The notes under the pieces are model-generated. The model made no database searches. It saw only the letters and a program-made list of their open reading frames with translations, and was not told the DNA's origin. The position numbers and the translations under genes are program-made. From positions 1-21,724 of the forward strand of contig JABFVJ010000388.1 of NCBI GenBank assembly GCA_013362835.1: DNA of 21,724 nucleotides. Direction: 5' to 3'. Shown piece after piece: positions 1 through 6,559 of this stretch. This DNA comes from Nonomuraea sp. (GTDB lineage: Bacteria; Actinomycetota; Actinomycetes; Streptosporangiales; Streptosporangiaceae). Position 1 is the stretch's first letter. Every line of letters starts with the position of its first letter.

Positions 1-64
1 CGCGCTGCTGGGCCCCTCGCCCGTGGGTGTGCCTTTCGCCCGCTGCAGGGCCCTCACCCGTGGG
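1..64. repeat. Imperfect direct repeat at the window edge
   Basis: Two copies of a GC-rich unit lie at about 1-27 and 37-64. The best-matching cores are 10-27 and 48-64 (GGGCCC, an optional C, TC, G or A, then CCCGTGGG), and CTGC lies just before each core. The unit lies downstream of the DUF899 stop codon on the minus strand. It may be a small tandem duplication or the edge of a longer array outside the window. No gene is visible in it. Confidence 0.45.
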
Positions 65-68
65 CGGG

Positions 69-833
69 TCAGTGGTGGTGGCCGTTGCGGCCGAGGGTTT
101 CCGCGGGGGTCACGCCGGGGCGGGTCCACTGCGGAACGGGCCGGCTGGTCGGGCCCCAGGTGGGCTTGCCGTCCGCGTCCGAACGCCAGGACCAGCACGC
201 TTCGCGTCCCTCCGGCCGGCCCTCGGGCTTGACCTCCCACGCCTCGCCGCGGCCGTAGGGGGTCGTGTCGAGGAGGGCCAGGGTCGGGTTGACCATCTCG
301 TTGCCGCGTCCGGTCGTGGAGTAGGTGAGGAACGTGCGGTCGCCGTCGCGCAGGTAGCTGGTGAGGTAACCCATGTCGCCGCCGACCGGCTCGTCGACGC
401 CGCGTACGGAGTACCAGGGCTGGGTGTAGCCCATGAACTCGACGAAGGAGGCGACCTCGTCCCAGCGGCCGGTGGTCACGATGGCGAACGAGACGCCGCG
501 GGCGTTGAGGTAGACGGCGTCCTTCAGGTGCCAGGCCGCGGTGGTGCAGCCCTCGCACTGCCCCTGGTGGGGTGCGCCGTCGTACCACATGTGCTTGTAG
601 ACCACGAGCTCGTCGCGGCCCTGGAACAGGCTCAGGAACGGGACCGGGCCGTCGGGGCCGGTGACCTCGACCGTTCCGTCGAACTCCACCATCGGCAGGC
701 GGCGGCGGGCCGCGGCGATGGCGTCGCCCTCGCGGGTGTGGGCCTTCTCGCGGACCAGAAGCTCGTCACGCGCGGCCTGCCAGCTGGCGAGGTCGACGAT
801 GGGCGGACGGCCGGGCAGTTTCGGGGTGGTCAT
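69..833 (-). CDS. DUF899 family thioredoxin-like protein
   Basis: A 254-residue cytoplasmic protein of the DUF899 family, which has a thioredoxin-like fold and no firmly assigned reaction. What I see: a PPIVDLASWQAAR opening, a central SLFQGRDELVVYKHMW stretch, and a CxxC pair at C93/C96 (GQCEGC) where a redox-active thioredoxin motif would be. The later segment FLTYSTTGRGNE and the C-terminal WxRPGVTP are also typical of the family. It ends in a short histidine run (GHHH). The ATG at 833 has GGAG seven bases upstream, which fixes the start. It lies 72 bp downstream of the DUF1275 gene on the same strand and may be cotranscribed; the gap holds a 12-bp palindrome (862-873) of unknown meaning. 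A redox or stress role is inferred only from the CxxC motif and fold. Confidence 0.88.
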   Translation of the reverse strand: MTTPKLPGRPPIVDLASWQAARDELLVREKAHTREGDAIAAARRRLPMVEFDGTVEVTGPDGPVPFLSLFQGRDELVVYKHMWYDGAPHQGQCEGCTTAAWHLKDAVYLNARGVSFAIVTTGRWDEVASFVEFMGYTQPWYSVRGVDEPVGGDMGYLTSYLRDGDRTFLTYSTTGRGNEMVNPTLALLDTTPYGRGEAWEVKPEGRPEGREACWSWRSDADGKPTWGPTSRPVPQWTRPGVTPAETLGRNGHHH

Positions 834-905
834 GGTGTTCTCCGTGGTGTCGTGCCGGGGGCGTCGTACGACGTCGTCAGAACAGACTCGCGGCGGGGCC
901 GGAAC

Positions 906-1610
906 TCATCGCCGCCCGGGTCGCGAAGCGGCGCGGCTCATGGACAGGGCCCACGCGGTGGTCGCGGCGGCCACCGCGAGCGGGGCGATGAGGGACGCGG
1001 CGGGGGCGTGCAGGCGCAGCACCGAGGCCGCGAGTACGGCGCCCGCCACCAGGGCCAGGATCACGGCCAGGGGACGCAGCGGGCTCCTGCGCGCGGCGAT
1101 GGCCTGGCCGGCCAGGCTGGTCAGGGTGCCGGTGACGTAGGTGGTGGACAGCCCGGGGCCGCCTGCCCAGCGGGTGACCGCGCTCTGCAGGCCCATCGCC
1201 GTTCCCGACGCCGCGATCAGCGCGGGACGGGGCACGTCCGCCGCCCATCCGGCCGCCACCAGCGCCAGCAGCACCACTTCGGCGAGCAGCACGACGAGCG
1301 GATGCGCCGCGGCGCCGCGTCTCGTGCCTGTGGCGGGCCGGTCCGGAACGGTTGGTGGGCGCGGAGGGGAGGGCGGTGGGGCGCGGCCGAGGAGGGTGAA
1401 GCCTGCCGCCAGGCCCAGGCAGAAGGCGGCCAGGGCGACTCCTGAGCGGATGACGTGGGTCGCCTGGCCGGCGCCCAGGGCCAGGCCGAGGAGCACGACG
1501 TTGCCGGTCATGTTCGCGGTGAACACCTGCCCGAGCGCGAGGTAGCTCAGCGCGTCGACGGCCCCGGCCGTGAGCGCCAGGGCGAGCATCGAGAACCGTC
1601 CGAAACGCAT
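906..1610 (-). CDS. DUF1275 (YoaK-like) membrane protein
   Basis: A 234-residue integral membrane protein of the DUF1275/YoaK family, whose transport or other function is unknown. It opens with the family signature AGAVDALSYLALGQVFTANMTGN (about residues 15-37) and repeats a related half-site near residues 138-168 (MGLQSA, then STTYVTGTLTSL), a pattern typical of this family. About six hydrophobic segments alternate with a basic, proline-rich cytoplasmic loop around residues 75-100. The ATG at 1610 has no Shine-Dalgarno sequence, but TATAGT on the minus strand (1625-1620) lies nine bases before it, so the message may be leaderless. It diverges from the PadR gene at 1702, and the 91-bp gap carries a palindrome that could control both sides. 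DUF899 follows downstream. Confidence 0.87.
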   Translation of the reverse strand: MRFGRFSMLALALTAGAVDALSYLALGQVFTANMTGNVVLLGLALGAGQATHVIRSGVALAAFCLGLAAGFTLLGRAPPPSPPRPPTVPDRPATGTRRGAAAHPLVVLLAEVVLLALVAAGWAADVPRPALIAASGTAMGLQSAVTRWAGGPGLSTTYVTGTLTSLAGQAIAARRSPLRPLAVILALVAGAVLAASVLRLHAPAASLIAPLAVAAATTAWALSMSRAASRPGRR

Positions 1611-1619
1611 GCTGAGAGT

Positions 1620-1625
1620 ACTATA
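1620..1625 (-). promoter_or_regulatory. Probable -10 box of the DUF1275 gene
   Basis: Read on the minus strand, positions 1625 to 1620 are TATAGT, five of six to the sigma-70-like -10 consensus. Nine bases separate it from the ATG at 1610, which has no ribosome binding site, so transcription probably starts at or next to the start codon. No convincing -35 box is seen. Confidence 0.5.
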
Positions 1626-1664
1626 GCGGACACTCTGCGTAACCGATCAGGGTGTCGGTCGGTA

Positions 1665-1692
1665 TTTACTTCGTTATATCGTTCGATATAGC
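1665..1692 (+). promoter_or_regulatory. Probable promoter of the first PadR gene
   Basis: TTTACT at 1665-1670 (weak -35) and TATAGC at 1687-1692 (-10) are 16 bp apart, and the ATG at 1702 follows nine bases later without a Shine-Dalgarno sequence. This fits a leaderless transcript. The -10 box lies inside the right arm of the 1675-1690 palindrome, so a protein bound there would block RNA polymerase. Confidence 0.5.
1675..1690. promoter_or_regulatory. Palindromic operator, likely PadR site
   Basis: TATATCG, two bases (TT), then CGATATA form a 7+2+7 perfect inverted repeat in the divergent promoter region. AT-rich palindromes of this kind in front of padR-type genes are usual autoregulatory sites. 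The location over the -10 box of the adjacent PadR gene supports autorepression. That the PadR protein binds here is an inference. Confidence 0.65.
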
Positions 1693-1701
1693 ATCCGACT
1701 C

Positions 1702-2226
1702 ATGATGAACGCTCGACGTGCTCCTGGCGCGGGCGGGCTCGGGCCGACGGGGCGCTTCTTCGGGCCGGGCGAGCTGCGCCTGGCCGTGCTCGCCCTGATC
1801 GCCGAGCGACCCGGCCACGGCTACCAGGTCATGACCCGTCTCGCCGACCGATTCAACGGCACCTACGAGCCCAGCGCCGGCTCCATCTACCCGACCCTGC
1901 AACTGCTGGAGGACGAAGGGCTCGTCCGGGTGGAGGCGGAGGACGGACGGAAGGTCCACCACGTCACCGACGACGGCCGGCGGGTCGTCGAGGAGCAGGC
2001 CGAGGAGATCGGCCGGCTGTGGGGGCGGGCGGCCAGCCGGGGCGAGTGGGGCATGTTCCGCGACCCCGACGCGGCCGAGATCGTCGGGCCGGCGCTGCGC
2101 CTGGTCAAGGCGGCGGTGAAGGCGCTCGCCCACGCGCACGGCGATCCGCGGGTGGTCGAGCAGATCCAGGACATCTTCGTGGAGGCCCGCCGCAGGATCG
2201 AGCGGCTGGAAGGCGGACGGCGATGA
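1702..2226 (+). CDS. PadR-family regulator, YqjI-like
   Basis: A 174-residue DNA-binding repressor. The winged helix covers about residues 18-95: RFFGPGELRLAVLALIAERPGHGYQVM, then the recognition-helix region SAGSIYPTLQLLEDEGLV and the wing KVHHVTDDGRR. An alpha-helical tail (about 120-170) probably dimerises. The FFGxGELRL opening and overall layout match E. coli YqjI, the metal-responsive repressor of the ferric reductase gene yqjH. The next gene here is the YqjH-type flavoprotein, which strengthens the match. However, the long His/Cys-rich metal-binding N terminus of E. coli YqjI is missing; only about 18 residues precede the winged helix, so the effector may differ. The first of two adjacent ATGs (1702, 1705) is used, next to a leaderless-type promoter. 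Autoregulation through the 1675-1690 palindrome is likely. Confidence 0.9.
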   Translation: MMNARRAPGAGGLGPTGRFFGPGELRLAVLALIAERPGHGYQVMTRLADRFNGTYEPSAGSIYPTLQLLEDEGLVRVEAEDGRKVHHVTDDGRRVVEEQAEEIGRLWGRAASRGEWGMFRDPDAAEIVGPALRLVKAAVKALAHAHGDPRVVEQIQDIFVEARRRIERLEGGRR

Positions 2227-2257
2227 CGAGGCGATGACGACGGGAGGTGTTCGGAAC

Positions 2258-2980
2258 GTGGGCAGGCCGATCGCGCGCAGGTTGCTGGACCGGATGTTCG
2301 TGACCGGGGAGATCGTCGAGATCGAGCAGGTGGCGGCCCGGATGCGGCGGATCAGGATCGCGGGGGAGGCGCTAGCCGACCTGGCGTGGGTGCCGGGCCA
2401 GCACGTACGGGTGCTGATCGGCTCGGGCGGCCTGCTCGGAGGCGTGCTGCGGACGTATTCCGTCTGGCGGTACGACCCCTCGTGGGAGGCCGTCGACCTG
2501 GTCGGGTTCGACCATGGGGGCCAGGCGCCGGGGGCGACCTGGGTGAGGAACGCGCGGGTCGGGGAGGAGGTGTCGTTCACCAGGCCGGACGGGGGGTTCG
2601 TGGTGCGGCGGGAGGCGCCGTACCACCTGTTCGCGGGGGAGGAGACGGCGTCGGTGGCGTTCGGGGCGATGCTGCGCGGGCTGCCCCTGGAGGCCGCGGT
2701 GTTCGGGGTGGTGGAGGCGGACGGGCCGGAGGACCATCTCCCGCTGCCCCGGAGGCTGGAGCGGGTGTGCCGGGGCGGGGCGTCGGCCGAGAGGTCGGAG
2801 TCGCTGGTCGAGGCGGTCAGGAAGCTGGAACTGCCGGACGGGCCGGGGGTGGCGTACCTGGCGGGGGAGGCGCGCACGATCCAGGCCGTACGCGCCCACC
2901 TGGTGCGGGAGCGGGGCTGGCAGCGCAGGGACGTGCGGACGAAGCCGTTCTGGGCGCCGGGGAGGAAGGGGCTCGACTGA
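2258..2980 (+). CDS. Siderophore-interacting FAD-binding reductase
   Basis: A 240-residue flavoprotein of the SIP family (YqjH/ViuB-like), which reduces ferric siderophores with NAD(P)H in the cytoplasm to release iron. The FAD-binding domain has the RxYS motif (RTYSVWRY) and PGQHVRVLI; the C-terminal SIP domain has LFAGEETASVAF, YLAGEA and the closing KPFWAPGRKG. Family length is about 240-280. The GTG at 2258 is preferred because GGGAGG (2242-2247) precedes it by ten bases; an in-frame ATG at 2234 would add eight residues, but its GAGG is only two bases away. It starts about 31 bp after the PadR stop, so the two genes are almost certainly one operon. Regulation by that PadR protein in response to iron or another metal is an inference from the YqjI/YqjH pair. 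Confidence 0.88.
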   Translation: MGRPIARRLLDRMFVTGEIVEIEQVAARMRRIRIAGEALADLAWVPGQHVRVLIGSGGLLGGVLRTYSVWRYDPSWEAVDLVGFDHGGQAPGATWVRNARVGEEVSFTRPDGGFVVRREAPYHLFAGEETASVAFGAMLRGLPLEAAVFGVVEADGPEDHLPLPRRLERVCRGGASAERSESLVEAVRKLELPDGPGVAYLAGEARTIQAVRAHLVRERGWQRRDVRTKPFWAPGRKGLD

Positions 2981-3022
2981 GCGGGACCGGTGGCGGCGAG
3001 GCTTGAAGTGGTCCGGGAGCGT

Positions 3023-3046
3023 GATAATAATACCGGTATAGTTATC
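3023..3046. promoter_or_regulatory. 24-bp operator-like palindrome upstream of map
   Basis: A perfect ten-base core, ATACCGGTAT (3030-3039), is flanked at two bases' distance by matching outer arms GATAA (3023-3027) and TTATC (3042-3046); 20 of 24 positions are symmetric. It covers possible -10 boxes (AATAAT at 3026-3031, 17 bp after TTGAAG at 3003-3008; or TATAGT at 3037-3042). A bound dimer or dimer pair would block transcription of the downstream peptidase. The regulator is unknown; no gene for it lies immediately beside the site apart from the PadR gene at 1702. Confidence 0.65.
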
Positions 3047-3069
3047 GCCTGACGGGCTGGGAGGCCGCC

Positions 3070-3837
3070 GTGATCACGCTCAAGACCGCCGGAGAGATCG
3101 ACGCCATGCGGGAGGCGGGCCGGGTCGTGGCCGCCGTGCAGGCCGCCGTCAGGGAGCGGGCGGCCGTCGGGGTGTCGCTGCTGCAGCTGGACCTGGTGGC
3201 CCGTGAGGTCATGGAGGAGGCGGGGGCGGGAGCGTCGTTCCTCGGGTATCACCCGTCGTTCGGGGCCACGCCCTACCCGGGGGTGATCTGCACGTCCGTG
3301 AACGGCGTCATGCTGCACGGCCTGCCCACCCCGTACCGCCTCAGGGACGGCGACCTGCTCAGCGTGGACTGCGGCGCGTACGTCGACGGCTGGCACGCCG
3401 ACGGCACGGTGAGCTTCACCGTCGGCCACCCGCGCCCCGAGGACCTCAAGCTGATCACCGTGGCGGACGAGACGCTGGCGGCCGGCATCGCGGCGGCCGT
3501 GCCGGGAGGCAAGATGGGCGACATCGGTCACGCCATGTCGCTGGTCGGCCGGGGCGCCGGCTACGGCATGCAGAACGACTTCGGCGGCCACGGCATCGGC
3601 CGGGCCATGCACGAGTCGCCGTTCGTGCCCAACGAGGCGCGGCCGGGGCGCGGGCTGAGGCTGCGCCCGGGGCTCGTGATCGCCATCGAGCCGAGCCTGA
3701 TGGCGGGCGGCGGCGACGACTACCACATGGCCGACGACGGCTGGTCGGTGTGCTCCGCGGACGGCAGCAGAAGCGTCCACGTCGAGCACACGGTGGCCGT
3801 CACGGAGGACGGTCCGGTCGTCCTCACCGTGCCCTGA
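3070..3837 (+). CDS. map: Type I methionine aminopeptidase
   Basis: A 255-residue cytosolic dimetal peptidase that removes the initiator methionine from new proteins. All five metal ligands can be placed: D100 (LSVDCGAYVDGW), D111 (HADGT), H174 (GGHGIGRAMHE), E207 (AIEPSLM) and E239 (HVEHTV); the substrate-contacting H83 lies in NGVMLHGLP. The last ligand sits in VHVEHT instead of the usual AQFEHT. Length and order are normal for the catalytic domain alone, without the N-terminal zinc or SH3-binding extension. The GTG at 3070 has GGGAGG five bases before it. It is not in the ribosomal adk-map-infA context, so it is probably a second, specialised copy; the palindrome over its promoter suggests it is expressed conditionally. 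No partner gene follows in an operon. Confidence 0.93.
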   Translation: MITLKTAGEIDAMREAGRVVAAVQAAVRERAAVGVSLLQLDLVAREVMEEAGAGASFLGYHPSFGATPYPGVICTSVNGVMLHGLPTPYRLRDGDLLSVDCGAYVDGWHADGTVSFTVGHPRPEDLKLITVADETLAAGIAAAVPGGKMGDIGHAMSLVGRGAGYGMQNDFGGHGIGRAMHESPFVPNEARPGRGLRLRPGLVIAIEPSLMAGGGDDYHMADDGWSVCSADGSRSVHVEHTVAVTEDGPVVLTVP

Positions 3838-4053
3838 GGGGCCTGTGGTCAGCGCCGGGTCATGAAAGGGGCGGATATTCCTTCGCCGACCCCACCGGTC
3901 CGTCAAGGAGGTCGAGCGGCGGCACCCATTCCCCAAGAGGAGGTGTTTTCCCAGGTAAAGACAGAATTGCTGGTGTTTGTTGAAAGAGGGCCTAGGGCAG
4001 ATCTCCTCCCGATAGCTACGGAGAGTAGTCGATAGGTATCAAGGAGATTCGAT

Positions 4054-4323
4054 ATGTTCAGACAAGGGCTCATCCTGGCCGGGCTCGTCGGCGGGATGGT
4101 CATGGTCGGCGGCTCCGCGCTAGCGGCGACCCCCCACATGGCCTTCTACCCCCAGGCCGATGAGGACCCGGGTCGGGTCCTCGTCATCTGTGGCGACGAC
4201 AACATCCTCGCCGACGGCGAGGTCGACAACGGCACCAGGGGCGTTCTCGTCCTCGAGACCGGCGACATCCTCAGCCAGATCCTCGGCATCAAGTCCGAAG
4301 AGAACAAGTGCGCCGCCAGCTGA
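4054..4323 (+). CDS. Small secreted protein, unknown function
   Basis: An 89-residue protein that I do not recognise. The first 25 residues form a clear signal peptide: a basic MFRQ start, a hydrophobic core with glycines (LILAGLVGGMVMVGG), and a signal-peptidase site around SALAA/TP. The mature part, about 64 residues, is acidic and has exactly two cysteines (VICGDDN near residue 66 and NKCAAS close to the C terminus), which could form one disulfide outside the cell. It is real: AAGGAG (4041-4046) precedes the ATG by seven bases, codon use is GC-rich, and a strong hairpin terminator follows 31 bases after the stop. It stands alone between map and a convergent deaminase gene. The 216-bp upstream gap (3838-4053) is relatively AT-rich around 3955-3990 and probably holds the promoter, but I cannot place the boxes. 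Confidence 0.75.
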   Translation: MFRQGLILAGLVGGMVMVGGSALAATPHMAFYPQADEDPGRVLVICGDDNILADGEVDNGTRGVLVLETGDILSQILGIKSEENKCAAS

Positions 4324-4353
4324 CGTCGATTCTCGGCAGCTAGAAGCGTAACC

Positions 4354-4383
4354 AAGGGGCCCGCCCGCAAGGTGGGCCCCTTT
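4354..4383 (+). terminator. Rho-independent-type terminator
   Basis: Arms at 4354-4365 and 4371-4382 form a 12-bp stem with one G-T wobble around a five-base loop (CGCAA), followed by a short T run at 4381-4383. It ends the small secreted protein gene and, being nearly symmetric, may also stop transcription of the convergent deaminase gene that ends at 4405. Confidence 0.85.
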
Positions 4384-4404
4384 GCCATGCCCACTCCCGG
4401 GTGC

Positions 4405-5331
4405 TCAGTCCTGGTAGGTGAAGGCCGCTTCGAAGGAGTTGCGGGCGATCCGGTCGAGCTGGTCGTCGGTCATCCCGAGCTCCCGCCGCAACGCGGTGTA
4501 GTTGTCCTCGACGTAGCCGCCGAAGTAGGCGGGGTCGTCGGAGTTGACCGTCACGACCAGGCCCTCGTCCAGCATCGCGGGCAGGATGTGGTCGCGGATC
4601 GAGGGCACGGCGCGCAGCCGTACGTTCGACAGCGGGCACACCGTGAGCGGGATGCGCTCGGCCCGCAGCCTGGCCACGAGCTGCGGATCCTCCATGGCCC
4701 TGATGCCGTGGTCGACCCGCTCGACCTTCAGCACGTCGAGGGCCTCCCACACGTAGTCGGGGCCGCCCTCCTCGCCCGCGTGCGCCACCCTGCGCAGCCC
4801 CTCGGCGCCGGCGATCTCGAAGACCCGCCTGAACAGCGACGGCGGGTAGCCGACCTCGGCCGAGTCCAGGCCCACCCCGATGAAGTGCTCCCGGTACGGC
4901 AGCGCAGCCCGCAGCACCCGCTCGGCCTCCTCGGCGCCCCGGTCACGCAGGAAGCACAGGATCAGCGCGGCCGACACCTCGCTGTCCTTCAACGCCGACG
5001 ACAGCCCGGAGAAGACGACGTCGAGCGGGACGCCCCTGCTCAGATGCGCCTGCGGGTCGAAGAAGATCTCCGCGTGCCGTACGCCCTGCGCGGCGGCCCT
5101 GCGCAGGTAGGCGGCGGCCAGGTCGTAGAAGTCGGCCTCGGTGCGGAGGACCGCCATGTTCTCGTAGTAGATGTCGAGGAACGACTGCAGGTTCGAGAAC
5201 TCGTAACGGGCGCGGATCGCCTCCACGTCGAACGTCGGCAGCTCGATCCCGTTCCGCCGGGCCAGCTCGACGACGAGCTCGGGTTCGAGGGTGCCTTCGA
5301 TGTGCAGGTGAAGTTCCGCCTTGGGACGCAT
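4405..5331 (-). CDS. Adenine deaminase (adenosine deaminase superfamily)
   Basis: A 308-residue zinc hydrolase that deaminates a 6-aminopurine. Visible active-site residues: H8 and H10 (ELHLHIEG), H184 and the catalytic E187 (VAHAGEE), H208 (VDHGI) and D265/D266 (NSDDPAYFGGY). Automatic annotation would say adenosine deaminase. But the SDDPAYFGGYV block and PLTVCPLSNVRLR are the pattern of the bacterial/fungal adenine deaminases (Aah1-like, as in the Pseudomonas aeruginosa enzyme) and not of true adenosine deaminases, so adenine to hypoxanthine plus ammonia is the likelier reaction. The ATG at 5331 directly precedes the conserved PKAELHLHIEG; the reading frame stays open to 5463 but the extra 44 residues are not family-like. 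A TTTACT box seven bases upstream on the minus strand allows a leaderless start. It diverges from the PucR regulator at 5420. Confidence 0.88.
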   Translation of the reverse strand: MRPKAELHLHIEGTLEPELVVELARRNGIELPTFDVEAIRARYEFSNLQSFLDIYYENMAVLRTEADFYDLAAAYLRRAAAQGVRHAEIFFDPQAHLSRGVPLDVVFSGLSSALKDSEVSAALILCFLRDRGAEEAERVLRAALPYREHFIGVGLDSAEVGYPPSLFRRVFEIAGAEGLRRVAHAGEEGGPDYVWEALDVLKVERVDHGIRAMEDPQLVARLRAERIPLTVCPLSNVRLRAVPSIRDHILPAMLDEGLVVTVNSDDPAYFGGYVEDNYTALRRELGMTDDQLDRIARNSFEAAFTYQD

Positions 5332-5405
5332 GGCAAGAAGTAAACCGGACCGCGCCTGGCGGAGGTATCGTGCGAACCTCTGAACTCTCATGCGTTGAGC
5401 TGGCA

Positions 5406-5411
5406 TAACAT
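5406..5411 (+). promoter_or_regulatory. Possible -10 box of the pucR-type gene
   Basis: TAACAT lies eight bases before the ATG at 5420, and there is no Shine-Dalgarno sequence between them, so a leaderless message is likely. No clear -35 box is seen. The 88-bp gap 5332-5419 serves both this gene and the divergent deaminase gene. Confidence 0.4.
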
Positions 5412-5419
5412 CAGATTTC

Positions 5420-6559
5420 ATGAGGCTGGCCGAGTTGCTCGCACGCGAGGACCTGCGGCTCACGCTCGTGACGGGCGGCGAGGCGATCGAGCGTACGGTC
5501 TCGCGCGCCTACCCGACCGACCTGCCCGACCCGCGCCGCTACCTCCGGCCCGGCGACCTGGTCCTGACCAGCGGCGTCTGGTACGGCGAGCCCGCCGACT
5601 GCGAGCGGTTCGCCGACGCCCTGTGGGCCAGCGACGTCGCCGGCCTGGTCGTGGGCCTGATCGTGCTGGGCGAGCTGCCCGACGCGCTGGTCAAGGCGTG
5701 CGAACGGCGGCGGCTGCCGCTGCTGCTCGCCGCTCCCGACCAGTCGTTCGGCGCGATCACCGAGGTCGTGACCGCCGAGGGCTTCGCCGCCGAGCAGCGC
5801 AGGGCCGAACGGGTCAGGGCGCAGACGCTGCTCGACGTGCTCGGCCGCATCCCGCCCGGCGAGGTCTCGGCCCATCTGCGGCTGCTCGGCGCCGATCCCG
5901 GGCTGCCGACCACGGCCATGGTCGTCCGCCTGACCGGCGGCGACCACGACCTGCCGGAGCTCCTGCACGAGGGGCTGGCCAGGAAGGGCCGCCACCTGAT
6001 CGTCGGCGGCACGCCACGGGAGGCGGTGGTGCTGGTCAACGGCCGGGCCACGCGCAAGAGCCTGGCCGACGAGCTGCGCGAGCTGGCCGCCGGGCGTCCC
6101 GGGCTCAGCCTCGCGGCCGGGATCAGCGACGCGACGGCGAGCGTGTCCCAGCTCGGCGAGGCCCTGGAGACGGCGCGGCGGGGCATGGAGTCCGCCCGCG
6201 ACGGCGCGGGCCCGGTGTCGATCATGTCCGTGGCCGACATCGACAGCTACGACCTGCTGCTGGCCACGCTGCCGGCGAGCGTGCGCAGGTCGTTCAGGGA
6301 CCACCTGCTCGGCCCGGTCGAGGAGTACGACGCCCGCCACGGCTCGGAGCTGCTGCGCACGCTCGACATCTTCCTGGAGACGTGCGGATCCTGGCAGCGC
6401 ACGGCCGACGAGCTGTATGTGCACGTCAACACGTTGCGCTACCGGATGCAGCGGATCGAGGAGCTGACCGGGCGGCGGATGTCGTCGATGCGCGACCGTA
6501 CCGATCTCTACCTGGCGCTCAGGTCAGGGCAGGCGGCCCGCGACGAGCCTGCCCCGTGA
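5420..6559 (+). CDS. PucR-family transcriptional regulator
   Basis: A 379-residue cytoplasmic regulator. Domains in order: an N-terminal PucR ligand-sensing domain (about 5-125; RPGDLVLTSGVWYG and VAGLVVGLIVLGELPDALVKAC), a CdaR GGDEF-like middle region (about 165-300) and a C-terminal helix-turn-helix (about 318-362; TLDIFLETCGSWQRTADELYVHVNTLRYRMQRIEELTG). The family founder controls purine breakdown in Bacillus subtilis, and relatives control other nitrogen-compound pathways. The neighbours here, an adenine-deaminase-like gene on one side and an amidohydrolase plus an importer on the other, make it the likely regulator of all three. The ATG at 5420 starts exactly where the family begins (MRLAELL). 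The last 36 bp overlap, tail to tail, the amidohydrolase gene on the opposite strand. Confidence 0.9.
   Translation: MRLAELLAREDLRLTLVTGGEAIERTVSRAYPTDLPDPRRYLRPGDLVLTSGVWYGEPADCERFADALWASDVAGLVVGLIVLGELPDALVKACERRRLPLLLAAPDQSFGAITEVVTAEGFAAEQRRAERVRAQTLLDVLGRIPPGEVSAHLRLLGADPGLPTTAMVVRLTGGDHDLPELLHEGLARKGRHLIVGGTPREAVVLVNGRATRKSLADELRELAAGRPGLSLAAGISDATASVSQLGEALETARRGMESARDGAGPVSIMSVADIDSYDLLLATLPASVRRSFRDHLLGPVEEYDARHGSELLRTLDIFLETCGSWQRTADELYVHVNTLRYRMQRIEELTGRRMSSMRDRTDLYLALRSGQAARDEPAP

Noticed and set aside
27..1445. Long plus-strand open frame opposite DUF899 and DUF1275
   Set aside because: Low-complexity Gly/Arg/Ala translation with no domain, opposite two clear genes; typical of high-GC antisense frames.
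1666..3936. 756-codon minus-strand open frame across the PadR, SIP and map genes
   Set aside because: Translation is Arg/Pro/His-rich without recognisable motifs, and it covers three well-supported plus-strand genes.
5332..5463. 44-residue N-terminal extension of the deaminase
   Set aside because: It overlaps the pucR start, is not family-like, and the conserved PKAELHLHIEG begins right after the ATG at 5331.
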